NCBI RefSeq assembly: GCF_019891175.1
Contig: NZ_CP072600.1
Span: forward strand, 2,356,001 to 2,420,000
Source: Leptothermofonsia sichuanensis E412
Lineage (GTDB): Bacteria; Cyanobacteriota; Cyanobacteriia; Leptolyngbyales; Leptolyngbyaceae
Direction: 5' to 3'
DNA length: 64,000 nt
The stretch's first letter is position 1. Every line of letters starts with the position of its first letter. The position numbers and the translations under genes are program-made. The notes beneath the pieces were generated by a model, which was not told the origin of the DNA, searched no databases, and saw only the letters and a program-made list of their open reading frames with translations. This document shows positions 18,120-27,873 of the stretch, piece after piece.

Positions 18120-20738
18120 TCACCGCTCTAACCAGTGAGTTTTAGCCGCCAGAAGGGCAGTTGCGCTTTGGACTGGTACAGGTTTTGAAAAAAAATAGCC
18201 CTGCCCATACTCACAGTGCATCGTTTGCAGTCGTGCCAGTTGGGCAGCGGTTTCCACTCCTTCCGCCACCACATTCATATTCAGACTGTGGGCCAGTCCA
18301 ACAATCGTCTGCACGATCGCTGCATCATCCCCGGTGTCATCCATCCGGCTGATGAAGGAGCGATCAATTTTCAACGTATCCACCGGAAATCGGTAGAGAT
18401 AACTGAGTGATGAATACCCGGTGCCAAAGTCATCAATGCTGACCTGGAGGTTGAGGGTTTTGAGGCGGGCCAGCATGGCGATCGCGGCTTCAACATCCTG
18501 CATCGCCACGCTTTCCGTAATTTCTAATTTCAGGCTACGCCCATCCAACTCCAGCGTTTCCAGGGTTGCCTCGATAAATTCGACCAGATCAGGTTGGGTA
18601 AACTGCTGCCCAGACAGGTTGACGCTGATCATCAGCGGCAGGTCAGTTTTGAAGTCCGTTTGCCACTGCTTAATTTGTTGACAGGCGGTTTGAATCACCC
18701 ACTGGCCCAGGGGAACAATCAACCCGCTCTCTTCCGCCACGGGAATGAACTCCGCTGGGGAGATAAAGCCATTCTGGGGATGGTGCCACCGCACCAGGGC
18801 TTCAAACCCGGCAGTTTCCCCTGTGATTAGAGACACAATTGGCTGGTAATGTAATTGAAATTCTTCCTGCTCCAGCGCCCGTCGCAGGTCAGCTTCTAAC
18901 TGCAAACGACGCACAATCTGAATCCGCATTCCGGTGGCAAACACCTCCTGCCGTGCTTTGCCCAGTGCCTTTGCCTGGTACATAGCCGTGTGGGCGTCTC
19001 GCAACAGATCCTCCGGTTTGTGCCCTGGTTCACCCTGGCTCAGGGCAATGCCCACACTAACACTGGTAAAGATTTCCTGATTTTGAATCCAGAATGGCGT
19101 TGCCATTTTTTCTTGCAGTTGACTGGCGATGCAGGTTGCCTGCTCCAGATGCCCCACGCCCTTGAGCAGGATTGCAAATTCATCTCCTCCTACCCGCGCC
19201 AGCAGATCACCAGAACGCAGGCAGCCTTTTAATCGCTGACTGGTATTGACCAGGAGGCAATCTCCAATGTCGTGCCCCAGATGGTCATTCACCACCTTAA
19301 ACCGATCCAGATCCAGGAAGAGGACGGCAAATTGGCGCGAGTCAGGCTGGGAATGACCGGGGCGTGAACTTTTTGAGGTCGCCTGCAGGAATCGGTTGAG
19401 GCGTTGCAAGAATAGCGATCGATTGGGCAAGCCCGTTAGAGGATCGTGAAAAGTGCTGTAAACAACCCGGTAGGCAACAGCGGCTGCACCCGCAACCACC
19501 ATTGCCAGTGCCGGAGCCACTACTGGTACCCAGCCTGCCTGGGTAAACAGCCCAAAACTGAAGCAGAACAGAACCCCCAGGGCTACCCCACTGGTTACCC
19601 CCAACACCAGCCAGTGCCGGACCCGCCAGCCCAGAAGGCTACCGACTACAGCCCAACCAGCAATCCAGAGCATTTCCAGCCAGTCTGCCCAGAACCAGAA
19701 TAGAGGCTGTTTATCCAGGACTGCACTCAACACCTGACTGACCATTTGGGCATGAACGACCACTCCTGGCATCTGGCGGTTGCCCTCTTTCCTGGAACTG
19801 TAGGGAGTGTAGTGCAAATCTTTCACACTGGGAGCAGTTGCCCCAATCAAGACAATCCTGCCCTCAATCCAACTGGGGTCAACCTCCCCCAGCAAGACCT
19901 CTTGCAAAGTCACCTGGCGCACAGCATCGGTTGCCGCCCGATAGTTCAACAGGATCTGGTATCCCTCAGTATCTGCTGTTTGATAGCCACCGGCTGTCGA
20001 TCGCAGTTTTGGAAACACCGTCTGCCCCAGTTGAAATTCTTGCTGTTCCGTTAGTTGGGAACCGATACCCTGGTGCTGCAAATAAAGCCGCGCTAACTGG
20101 AGCGAAAACGAAGGGTAGGTGTCGATCCCATCTGAAGCAAACATAAGGTTACGACGAACCACCCCGTCCGGGTCAGAAACCAAGTCACTGAACCCTACAC
20201 GCTGTACGGGCAACCCAGGCGGTGGGGGAATCCGTTCTTCTGGGGTATTGCCCAGATAATTGATTGCAATCACATTGGGACGTTGAAGCTGATCGGTCAA
20301 CAATTCGTGCCCTGGGGCGATCGCAATATCCCGAAAAATATCCAGCCCAATCACCCGTGGATTGTGCTTTTGCAGATTGATCAGCGCAGTCGCAATCACC
20401 TGATCGGGAAGGGGCCAGTGGTTCTGGATCCGAATATCCGCTTCACTGATGCCGACCACCAGCAACCGGGGATCCGGGCTTGGGGCGGGTTTCATCTGCA
20501 TCATCCGGTCAAAGACCGTGCATTCGGAAAGCTGCAACCCGCCCAACTGACGCACACTCAAAACCAGACAGGAAGCAGTCAGACTGGTAACAATAATTAC
20601 TTTTAGCTCAACTGAAACCAGCAGCCCCATGCCATAATGCCGCCACTTGTCCAGGTGCTGCAAGATCTTGGAAGCTGAAAGGGTTTTTTTTCTCTTTTTT
20701 TCAGCAGATGGTGCACCCATTGCAGCACAAAGCATCAA
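18120..20738 (-). CDS. CHASE2-GGDEF-EAL cyclic-di-GMP protein
   Basis: 872 residues. An N-terminal membrane helix (~38-58) is followed by an extracytoplasmic CHASE2 domain (~75-330; segments LLVVGISEADIRIQNHWPLP and VLIGATAPSVKDLHYTPYS). Three membrane helices follow (~350-425), then GGDEF (~435-595) and EAL (~610-860). The cyclase motif GGDEF is intact, with an RSGD allosteric inhibition site five residues before it. The phosphodiesterase motifs are intact too: FEALVRWHHP, the DDFGTGYSSLSYL loop and NVVAEGVET. Both making and breaking c-di-GMP are therefore possible, with CHASE2 as the input. The gene stands alone. In filamentous cyanobacteria c-di-GMP commonly sets motility against attachment. 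Confidence 0.92.
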   Translation of the reverse strand: MMLCAAMGAPSAEKKRKKTLSASKILQHLDKWRHYGMGLLVSVELKVIIVTSLTASCLVLSVRQLGGLQLSECTVFDRMMQMKPAPSPDPRLLVVGISEADIRIQNHWPLPDQVIATALINLQKHNPRVIGLDIFRDIAIAPGHELLTDQLQRPNVIAINYLGNTPEERIPPPPGLPVQRVGFSDLVSDPDGVVRRNLMFASDGIDTYPSFSLQLARLYLQHQGIGSQLTEQQEFQLGQTVFPKLRSTAGGYQTADTEGYQILLNYRAATDAVRQVTLQEVLLGEVDPSWIEGRIVLIGATAPSVKDLHYTPYSSRKEGNRQMPGVVVHAQMVSQVLSAVLDKQPLFWFWADWLEMLWIAGWAVVGSLLGWRVRHWLVLGVTSGVALGVLFCFSFGLFTQAGWVPVVAPALAMVVAGAAAVAYRVVYSTFHDPLTGLPNRSLFLQRLNRFLQATSKSSRPGHSQPDSRQFAVLFLDLDRFKVVNDHLGHDIGDCLLVNTSQRLKGCLRSGDLLARVGGDEFAILLKGVGHLEQATCIASQLQEKMATPFWIQNQEIFTSVSVGIALSQGEPGHKPEDLLRDAHTAMYQAKALGKARQEVFATGMRIQIVRRLQLEADLRRALEQEEFQLHYQPIVSLITGETAGFEALVRWHHPQNGFISPAEFIPVAEESGLIVPLGQWVIQTACQQIKQWQTDFKTDLPLMISVNLSGQQFTQPDLVEFIEATLETLELDGRSLKLEITESVAMQDVEAAIAMLARLKTLNLQVSIDDFGTGYSSLSYLYRFPVDTLKIDRSFISRMDDTGDDAAIVQTIVGLAHSLNMNVVAEGVETAAQLARLQTMHCEYGQGYFFSKPVPVQSATALLAAKTHWLER

Positions 20739-21329
20739 GGCAAGTTGACTAAGTCAACGTTAGTTTATCTTTGCTCACGAATCCTCACATCCCTATTAAT
20801 TTTTACACCAATTTTAAAAACGACGGGACATTGGATAGGGAGGCAGGAAGCGGGGACTGCGTGATGAGTATGACAAAGTTAATGGACAATCACTGTGATC
20901 CCCGTCCCTAAAACTAACAATTCATTCTTCCCATGCCTGATATAGCAGTCCTAAATCAGAAGATATGAGGGTGAGAGGCTTTATGAGAAAGGACTCCCGG
21001 GAAATCCTTGCTCACAATCCAGATAGGTATCGCTGTAGCAGGGGACAGGGCATAGGGGCAAAAAGACGACATGACAGGGGTTTGCGATCGCTAATCTGTC
21101 TTAACCTGTATGGCTATCACTATACTCCTCACCCCTGCCTCCTGCCTCTTTAAAAGCTTCGGACTGCGACAGATTGAGTATACTGTTAGGGCTTTTGGGC
21201 AAGAGAGCGATATTGGCAGACAGCGTGGATGACGGCAGTCCTGCCTGTAAGGAGAACTGGCCAGTCAGTTCCGGGATATGGTCGCAAAGCTCTCGCGAGT
21301 TGATCTGGTGCATCTGGAATAGTTGAGAC
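20739..21329. other. Divergent spacer between c-di-GMP gene and haemagglutinin-CHAT gene
   Basis: A 590-bp spacer between divergent genes. It contains the repeat at 20941-21037, GGGGACAGGGCATAGGGG repeats near 21042, and a weak TATACT word near 21177 that could be a -10 element for the rightward gene. No reading frame is convincing. Confidence 0.45.
20941..21037 (+). mobile_element. TATAGCAGTCC inverted-repeat element, copy 2
   Basis: A 97-bp copy starting TATAGCAGTCCTAAATCAG and ending GGTATCGCTGTA. It is inverted relative to the copy at 17478-17573. The two copies bracket the 18120-20738 gene as inverted repeats about 3.4 kb apart. Confidence 0.6.
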
Positions 21330-24300
21330 ATGCTCTATTTATCCCCTTTTCCCCCTGAGCCTCCCGCGGTCTTTAGCTTTGCTCAACAGGAGACGGCTGA
21401 AACCGATTCGATTTTCATCACTTCGGCTCTTCCCGGGCAAGTCCTTGCGAATCAGCCACCAGGTTCTTTCTTCCCTGTTTATCTGGCTCAGGCAATGGTG
21501 CCAGCAGCCGATGGAGTGGGCACCCAGGTGACACCCCAGGGCGATCGCTTCGACATTACAGGCGGACAACTTTCAGGCAATGGTGCCAACCTGTTTCATA
21601 GCTTTAGTCAGTTTGGTCTGAGCCAGGGACAGATTGCCAACTTTCTGGCGAATCCGCAAATCCGCAATATTCTGACCCGGATTACGGGCGGAGAAGTGTC
21701 CCTGATCAATGGCAGAATTCAGGTCACGGGTGGCAATTCCAACTTGTTTTTGATCAACCCAGCAGGGATTGTGTTTGGTCCCAGTGCCAGCTTGAATGTG
21801 GCCGGGTCGTTTCTGGCAACTACCGCAAATCGGGTAGGGTTTGGATGTCAGGGGGCGGGGGGCGGGTGTGCCGGATGGTTAGATGCGAGTGGGGTAAATG
21901 ACTATGGTGTCCTGGGAGGGAATCCGAAGGGGTTTGCCTTTACAGCATCCCAGGGGGGAGCGATTGCCAATCTGGGGCGTTTGACTGTGGGAACGGGGCA
22001 GACCCTGACGCTACTGGGCGGGACAGTTTTGAATGTGGGCACCCTTTCTGCCCCCGAAGGACAGATTACAGTGGCATCGGTACCGGGAACTTCGCTGGTG
22101 CGGCTGAGTCAGGCGGGTAGCCTGTTGAGCCTGGAGATTGAACCAATCGCCAATCCCCAACCGGCTAACTCCCATCCCCCGGCATCCCTGGCTGAACTCC
22201 TGACGGGGGGCAATCAACCGGGGGCTACAGAAGTCCAGGTCAACCATCGGGGAGAAATTGTGCTGACCCGTCCTGGAGTGCAGGTGGATGCCCGTCCCGG
22301 TACCACGATTGTGGGTGGTGTTGTGGATGTCTCTGGACGGCAGGGAGGGGGAGTGACGGTGGTGGGCGATCGCGTCGGGCTGGTGAGAGCAACGGTGCAG
22401 GCATCAGGCAGCGAAGGGGGGGGGACTGTCCGAATTGGAGGGGACTTCCAGGGCAACGGCCCAATCCCCAATGCCTCCCGCACCTACATCAGCCCTGACT
22501 CTACCATCCATGCCGATGCTCTCAACACTGGTAATGGTGGCCGGGTGATTGTCTGGGCAGATCAGACTACCGAATTCTACGGAACCATTACCGCCCGCGG
22601 AGCCATTCTTTTTCTCTCCTCTCCCCTCTCTGCTCTCCCCTCCCACGGTGGCTTCTCGGAAGTGTCCGGCAAACAAACTCTGATCTTCCGTGGCAATGTG
22701 AACCTGAGTGCCCCCGCCGGCCATCCCGGCACTCTTCTGCTCGACCCCGTAGATATCAACATTGTTGCAGGGGCGGGGGGCGCTCAGGATGGAGCATTGC
22801 CAACCGTCCTGGCGGGGGATGTTCCAGCAACCTTTACTATTTCCCAAACAGCACTGCAAAGCCAGGTCGGTACCGTGATTTTGCAGGCAACCAATAACAT
22901 TACGATCGCTCCGGGTGTTTCGCTCAATTTTGTCCCTGGTGGACCCATCAGCTTTATTGCTGATGCCGATAATAGTGGAGTCGGTTCCTTCATCATGGAT
23001 CCAACTCAGACAATTCAGGCATCTTCCCGCGATCTGACCATTTCAGGAGCCAATCTGACTCTGGGTACCCTGGATACGAGCAGCATTGCGGCGGGTACCA
23101 GTACAGGCGGAAATATCACCCTATCTGCCCTGAATGACATCACGGTAGGTGATATTGCCACCTCTGCCTCAGCAACACCACCCGGTTTGCCGGTAGCAAC
23201 GGCAGGCAATGTGGCAATCAATGGGGGGGGCAGCATTACGGCGCAGTCGATTACCACCTTTGCGATCGCCCCTGCCGCCACGGGTTCCAGTGCCACCGGA
23301 GGCAATGTCAACCTGGCGGCTAATAATGGCAACATCAGTTTCAGTGCCATCAACACTACTGCCAGCACTGCCCTGACCAGCATTGGCGGCAATGTCAGTG
23401 TACTGGCAAATGGTGTGATCCAGGGAACTGCTGTGGGGACGACGATCAATACGGCCAGTCCGACACAGTCGGGTAGTGTCACTATCCAGCACGATGGAGG
23501 ACCGACGAACCTGCCCTTTGTTGTGGGCAGTTCTTCCACGAACGGAACAGCAGGTGCGATCGACGCGGGCGGGGCTTCTGTGATTACGGCCAATAGCTTT
23601 CCAGTCTTACCCACAGGGGGTAGTGTTGTCGTTGGAACTGCCCCTAACACGATCACGATTACCTCCGTCAACCAGCCGCCCACTCTGACCGTCACGCCCA
23701 CCTTGACCGGCGCAACGGAGGGGCAGCCCTTTGCCTTTACCTATGCCGATCTGTCCCCTGCGATCGCCGATACCAACCAGGATCAGACCAGCCTGATTAT
23801 TTCTGCCATCAACAGTGGTACCTTGCTGATCAATGGCGTGGAGGCAATTCCAGGAACGACCACCCTTGTTCCCGGAGATGGATTGGTTTACATTCCACCG
23901 GCCACTGCCACCGGATTATTGACGGCGTTTACGCTGATTGCCTCAGATGGAGTGTCCTCTTCTGCCGCTGCTCCAGTCACCATTGATATTCAGCCATTTC
24001 CAGAGCCAGAACAGCCGGGCACACCCGGAAATGGTACACCCGGAAATGGCATCCCTGAGGATTTCGGGAACGTCGCTGTATTAGAGCAGCCCGGGCGATC
24101 GCCCCTGCCTTCCAATGCGTTGGCGTTAACCAGCCTCCCCTGCCGTTCTGGCGATATTGGAGTCGATTCTCTGGATGATCGGTATGGGCGGGAGTTTGAG
24201 GAATTTCTCAGCAAGCGTGTGGGTGCTTTTAGAACCCGGGTTTTGGAAGTCTGCGATGTCTTTAACCAGGTGACAGCCGCGACGGGGGTGAAACCCGCGA

Positions 24301-25457
24301 TCGTCTATGTCAGCTTTGTGCCAGCGTCGCTTCAATCTCCCCAGCCCGCCCAGACAAAATCTTTGCCTGAACTGCCCGCGATCGCCCAACGGCAATCATC
24401 CTCAGAAGCGCAACCCCAGGATAGCGATCGCCTGGAGTTGATCGCGGTCGTGCCAGACAAACCACCAATTTACCGGCGGGTTTCCGGTGCCACCCGTGCC
24501 AAAGTCCTGCAAACTGCCCGCCAGTTATCCAATGCCGTCACCGACCCCACCATTCGCGAAACTGCAGCCTATCTGGCTCCAGCCCAGCAACTCTACCAGT
24601 GGTTAATTCAACCCCTGGTGGCAGACTTGCAGGAAAAGCAAATTGACAATCTCACCTTCATCCTGGATGTGGGGTTGCGATCGCTTCCCCTGGCGGCCCT
24701 CCATGATGGCAAAGGCTTTCTGATCGAGCGCTTCAGCATCGGCTTGATGCCCAGCCTCAGCCTCACCGACACCCGCTATCGGGATCTGAAAAATACTCAG
24801 GTTCTGGCAATGGGGGCATCTAAATTTGAAACCCAACGGGCATTACCCGCTGTCCCCGTCGAACTGGCAACGATCTTCAAAAACCAGTGGCAGGGGAGTT
24901 CTTTCCTGAATGAACGTTTTACCCTGGATAATCTCAAGGCACAGCGGCAGCAGCAGCCCTATGGCATCATTCACCTGGCAACTCATGCCGAATTCAGACC
25001 AGGCAGTATCGATCAGTCCTATATCCAACTCTGGGACACCCGACTGGGGTTAGATCAGGTCCCCAAACTGGGCTGGAATGACCCACCTGTAGAGTTACTG
25101 GTCCTGAGTGCCTGTCGTACCGCGCTGGGCAATGTGGAAGCCGAACTGGGTTTTGCTGGGCTTGCCTACCAGACAGGCGTCAGGTCTGCCCTGGCAAGCC
25201 TGTGGGCGGTAGACGACGAAGGCACCCTTGGCTTTATGTCAGAATTCTATCGTCAGTTAAAAACTGCATCGATCAGAGCAGAAGCAGTTCGCCAGACCCA
25301 ATTAGCGCTGATTCGCAAACAGGTCCGTCTGGAAAGAGGACAGTTGATCACCCCAGCGGGAACCATTTCCCTTCCGCCCGAATTGCAGGAAGCCAACAAA
25401 GATCTCTCATTTCCCTTCTACTGGGCAGCCTTCACGCTGGTGGGAAATCCCTGGTAG
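21330..25457 (+). CDS. Haemagglutinin-type exoprotein fused to a C-terminal CHAT protease domain
   Basis: 1375 residues. Residues ~60-180 are a filamentous-haemagglutinin/TPS N-terminal domain (GVGTQVTPQGDRFDITGG, NLFHSFSQFGLSQGQ, NLFLINPAGIVFGPSA). A glycine/serine-rich beta-helix region follows to ~790. An Ig/cadherin-like segment starts at NQPPTLTVTPTLTGATEG, and a Pro-rich linker precedes the C-terminal CHAT domain (~1080-1370). CHAT is a caspase-like fold; the candidate catalytic pair is His in IIHLATHAEF (~1216) and Cys in VLSACRTALG (~1259). The N-terminus lacks a clear signal peptide: an in-frame stop lies 6 bp before the ATG, and the first 55 residues are not continuously hydrophobic, although LAQA before residue 55 resembles a cleavage site. 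Location and substrate are unknown. Confidence 0.82.
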   Translation: MLYLSPFPPEPPAVFSFAQQETAETDSIFITSALPGQVLANQPPGSFFPVYLAQAMVPAADGVGTQVTPQGDRFDITGGQLSGNGANLFHSFSQFGLSQGQIANFLANPQIRNILTRITGGEVSLINGRIQVTGGNSNLFLINPAGIVFGPSASLNVAGSFLATTANRVGFGCQGAGGGCAGWLDASGVNDYGVLGGNPKGFAFTASQGGAIANLGRLTVGTGQTLTLLGGTVLNVGTLSAPEGQITVASVPGTSLVRLSQAGSLLSLEIEPIANPQPANSHPPASLAELLTGGNQPGATEVQVNHRGEIVLTRPGVQVDARPGTTIVGGVVDVSGRQGGGVTVVGDRVGLVRATVQASGSEGGGTVRIGGDFQGNGPIPNASRTYISPDSTIHADALNTGNGGRVIVWADQTTEFYGTITARGAILFLSSPLSALPSHGGFSEVSGKQTLIFRGNVNLSAPAGHPGTLLLDPVDINIVAGAGGAQDGALPTVLAGDVPATFTISQTALQSQVGTVILQATNNITIAPGVSLNFVPGGPISFIADADNSGVGSFIMDPTQTIQASSRDLTISGANLTLGTLDTSSIAAGTSTGGNITLSALNDITVGDIATSASATPPGLPVATAGNVAINGGGSITAQSITTFAIAPAATGSSATGGNVNLAANNGNISFSAINTTASTALTSIGGNVSVLANGVIQGTAVGTTINTASPTQSGSVTIQHDGGPTNLPFVVGSSSTNGTAGAIDAGGASVITANSFPVLPTGGSVVVGTAPNTITITSVNQPPTLTVTPTLTGATEGQPFAFTYADLSPAIADTNQDQTSLIISAINSGTLLINGVEAIPGTTTLVPGDGLVYIPPATATGLLTAFTLIASDGVSSSAAAPVTIDIQPFPEPEQPGTPGNGTPGNGIPEDFGNVAVLEQPGRSPLPSNALALTSLPCRSGDIGVDSLDDRYGREFEEFLSKRVGAFRTRVLEVCDVFNQVTAATGVKPAIVYVSFVPASLQSPQPAQTKSLPELPAIAQRQSSSEAQPQDSDRLELIAVVPDKPPIYRRVSGATRAKVLQTARQLSNAVTDPTIRETAAYLAPAQQLYQWLIQPLVADLQEKQIDNLTFILDVGLRSLPLAALHDGKGFLIERFSIGLMPSLSLTDTRYRDLKNTQVLAMGASKFETQRALPAVPVELATIFKNQWQGSSFLNERFTLDNLKAQRQQQPYGIIHLATHAEFRPGSIDQSYIQLWDTRLGLDQVPKLGWNDPPVELLVLSACRTALGNVEAELGFAGLAYQTGVRSALASLWAVDDEGTLGFMSEFYRQLKTASIRAEAVRQTQLALIRKQVRLERGQLITPAGTISLPPELQEANKDLSFPFYWAAFTLVGNPW

Positions 25458-25607
25458 GAGCGAAAAATTCAGGGTTCTACCCCAGAGCCACAGAGGGCAT
25501 AAAATTAATCATAATGAACAACCGAAAAACCTTTTCCCACCATCCTTTGCACCCTGGCCCCTGGCATCTGTTATCCATCCCATCATGCATAGATCGAGAT
25601 AAGAGTT

Positions 25608-26018
25608 ATGGCAAAAGTATTTACCGGTCGAGTGGTGATTCCCGGTGACCAGATAGAAGCATACTTCCAGGCGATGGCAGAAGCGGAGAAAGCCAGAGAG
25701 CCATTTAGAAAGCATTTGGAAAGCCTGAATCAGGAGTTTGAAGATCATCTGGCGACGAAATACGTGCCTAAAACGGTACGCAAACATGGCAGCATTGTGG
25801 CCCTGTTTATTGACTTCATTTGCCACTACACGGATGTGCAAAGCATTGAAGAGATCACAAAGGGCATGGTCAATAGCCATTTCAGAAGCTGGTACAGGCG
25901 CAAAGTATTGGACTCTGCCACTGAATCCGACCTGAGGGTAGCACTCCGCAAATTCTTCCAGTTCCTTGCCTCCGAAAAAGGCATCACCAATCAAAAAGCT
26001 CTGGATGCCTTGAAGTAG
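25608..26018 (+). CDS. Small protein resembling an integrase N-terminal (SAM-like) domain
   Basis: 136 residues. The middle (HLATKYVPKTVRKHGSIVAL, then ITKGMVNSHFRSWYR and LRVALRKFFQFLASEKG) is like the helical core-binding domain of tyrosine recombinases. No catalytic domain follows, and the protein ends at residue 136. It could be a free-standing DNA-binding protein or a structural coincidence. ATG is preceded by AGATAAGAG, a moderate ribosome-binding site. It lies 150 bp after the CHAT gene and 92 bp before the next gene, on the same strand. Confidence 0.6.
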   Translation: MAKVFTGRVVIPGDQIEAYFQAMAEAEKAREPFRKHLESLNQEFEDHLATKYVPKTVRKHGSIVALFIDFICHYTDVQSIEEITKGMVNSHFRSWYRRKVLDSATESDLRVALRKFFQFLASEKGITNQKALDALK

Positions 26019-26110
26019 AGTTAAACCGCACTCATGCCTGGGGTTGGTTAATGAGAACTGGACGGCAGCCCAATAAGTTTAGATGATGCCATCACCTGAA
26101 TCCTGCAACA

Positions 26111-27442
26111 ATGTTTCGACTGAACAGGCAAGCATTTGAACGATTAAAAGCGGAAGTCCTGAAATACAGCAAAGACGATTTTGCTGTTCAGGTGCAGCGG
26201 GAAATTGCGCTCAAGCGTTGGGAAAAGTTGTTGACTCAGGAGGGGACTCCCCTGACGTTTGAAGAGCTATGCGATACGGTGGATGATTTGTTCCCAGATT
26301 TCAGTAAAAAGGTGTTGAAATCAGCCGCCCGTGCCAACCGTCCACCTTCACCGACCTGGAACCTGATCAGGGGCGGAACCATTGCCCTGGTCAGTACTGT
26401 GGGGGCTGTCTGGTTCCTGAATTTGCCCTTCCCCATGATCCGCTATCCAGTAGCACGAACGATTCCCGTTGTGCTGCTCCCCAGCTACATCAGTATGGAT
26501 CACCATTACCGACAGGCCATTACGCTGACCGAGCAGGCAGATCAACTGATCAATCGGGCAACCAGTCCAGGAGATTTAGACCTGGGTGCGACTAAATTGA
26601 AGGCAGCACAAAAGAGCCTGGATGCTTTGCCTGTCTGGTTTTTAGGTTATTATCCCAGGTTCTACTGTAGCTGGTTTCGCTGTGCCTGGGGGTTTACCCT
26701 GGATGAGTTTCAGAGTGCTCGCCAGCGGGTTGGACAGATGAAAGCCCGCCTGTTTCAAGAGTACAGTGCTCAAACCCAGCTACAGCAGGCAGAACAGGCC
26801 GTGGTAAATGCCAGACAGCAGTATCAAGAGGCGGCGGGGGATGCAACCAACCGCCATTGGGCGATCGCCCAATGGCGGCAGGCCATAGACCAGATGCAAC
26901 AGATTCCTCCGGAGACCCTGGCAGGACGAATGGTGCAGCCCAAACTGGCAGCCTATGAGCGAGATATTCAAACGGCATCCAGTCTGGCGGCTGGGGCTGC
27001 CCGCACCGGAATGCTGATAGCAGCAGCACAGGAATTCGCCAGAACCGCTCAACAGGCAGAAAAGGAAGCCATTCCTGGCGTTGCCGGGTGGGAAGAAATT
27101 CAGAGCCTCTGGCGCAAGGCGATTGAGCGTTTACAGCAGGTGCGCGAGCAAGACCCCAATTATCTGGAAGCTCAAAAGCTGATGGCGACTTACGAGAGAA
27201 ATCTGGGCAATGCTCGTATTCGCCAGAAAGCTGAACAGTCGTCGGTTCAGGCCTATGAAGCAGCCCTCAGACAGCGGGAGCGCTTATATGCTTCGATCCC
27301 CGACCGGGCAACCGCCCTTACCCCCTCCCAGGTGGGTCAACTCCAGCAAATTGTGATTGAGCTAAAAAAGGTGCAACCCGGCACCACGGTTTACGCCGAA
27401 GCCCAGGTTATGCTCAAGTCTGCCGAAGCCAGGTTAAAGTGA
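26111..27442 (+). CDS. Unrecognised membrane-anchored coiled-coil protein
   Basis: 443 residues, family not recognised. Residues 1-75 are charged and probably cytoplasmic. A hydrophobic segment spans ~82-120 (GTIALVSTVGAVWFLNLPFP, then PVARTIPVVLLPSYI). The remaining ~320 residues are Gln/Ala/Glu-rich helices with coiled-coil character (QAEQAVVNARQQYQEA, EEIQSLWRKAIERLQQV, NARIRQKAEQSSVQAYEAAL) and a hydrophobic FLGYYPRFYCSWFRCAWGF patch at ~180-198. A repeated RWxxAIxxLQQ-like unit suggests TPR-like helical repeats. An envelope scaffold role is possible but unproven. Confidence 0.65.
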   Translation: MFRLNRQAFERLKAEVLKYSKDDFAVQVQREIALKRWEKLLTQEGTPLTFEELCDTVDDLFPDFSKKVLKSAARANRPPSPTWNLIRGGTIALVSTVGAVWFLNLPFPMIRYPVARTIPVVLLPSYISMDHHYRQAITLTEQADQLINRATSPGDLDLGATKLKAAQKSLDALPVWFLGYYPRFYCSWFRCAWGFTLDEFQSARQRVGQMKARLFQEYSAQTQLQQAEQAVVNARQQYQEAAGDATNRHWAIAQWRQAIDQMQQIPPETLAGRMVQPKLAAYERDIQTASSLAAGAARTGMLIAAAQEFARTAQQAEKEAIPGVAGWEEIQSLWRKAIERLQQVREQDPNYLEAQKLMATYERNLGNARIRQKAEQSSVQAYEAALRQRERLYASIPDRATALTPSQVGQLQQIVIELKKVQPGTTVYAEAQVMLKSAEARLK

Positions 27443-27873
27443 GTTTTCTTGGATTGCCTGGATTGGTTAGCTGTCAGATGTATGGCAGGGGAGACGGGGT
27501 ACAGGCCAATTCATACTGCTATTCAGCACCATTGGTGTTGGGAGCATTCATCTTACAAATTGCAACCAAAGGTACCCGGACGGGGAATAGGCAGCAGTGA
27601 AGACTTGTTTTCAGAATAGAGAAGATCTCAGGTTTTTAGCGATCGCAGATTGTATCTAAAGGTGAATGTCACTGAATTAAGCCAAATGCGTTCGCTCAGA
27701 TCTCCAACTTCTTCGAGAAGTTGGAGATCTTGAATCCCTTCTGTCAGTGCCATTGATCTAAAGGTGAATGGCAAGGAGATGATACAGGCAAGATGAATGT
27801 GTTTCTGAGGCAGTCTTTTTGCCTGTGTCAGCACTACTCATCTATCAGTAAAAAATAATGAGGTGATTTTGCT
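27443..27873. other. Spacer with MITE fragments, no gene seen
   Basis: Holds a fragment of the GGTGGTGCTGAATAG repeat (about 27509-27537, inverted) and the family-1 MITE copy 3. No genuine reading frame; the 68-residue minus frame 27628-27834 is mostly MITE sequence. Confidence 0.5.
27664..27754 (+). mobile_element. MITE-like element family 1, copy 3
   Basis: 91 bp with ends GAATGTCACTGA / TCAGTGCCATT and the shared central hairpin. The word ATCTAAAGGTGAATG occurs both at the left boundary (27654) and just after the right boundary. A 9-bp target duplication (ATCTAAAGG) with one extra base on the left explains this, the same geometry as copy 1. Confidence 0.75.

Noticed and set aside
21101..21331. 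A 76-residue minus-strand frame before the haemagglutinin-CHAT gene
   Set aside because: No family resemblance; part of it reads through repeat DNA, and it has no clear ribosome-binding site.
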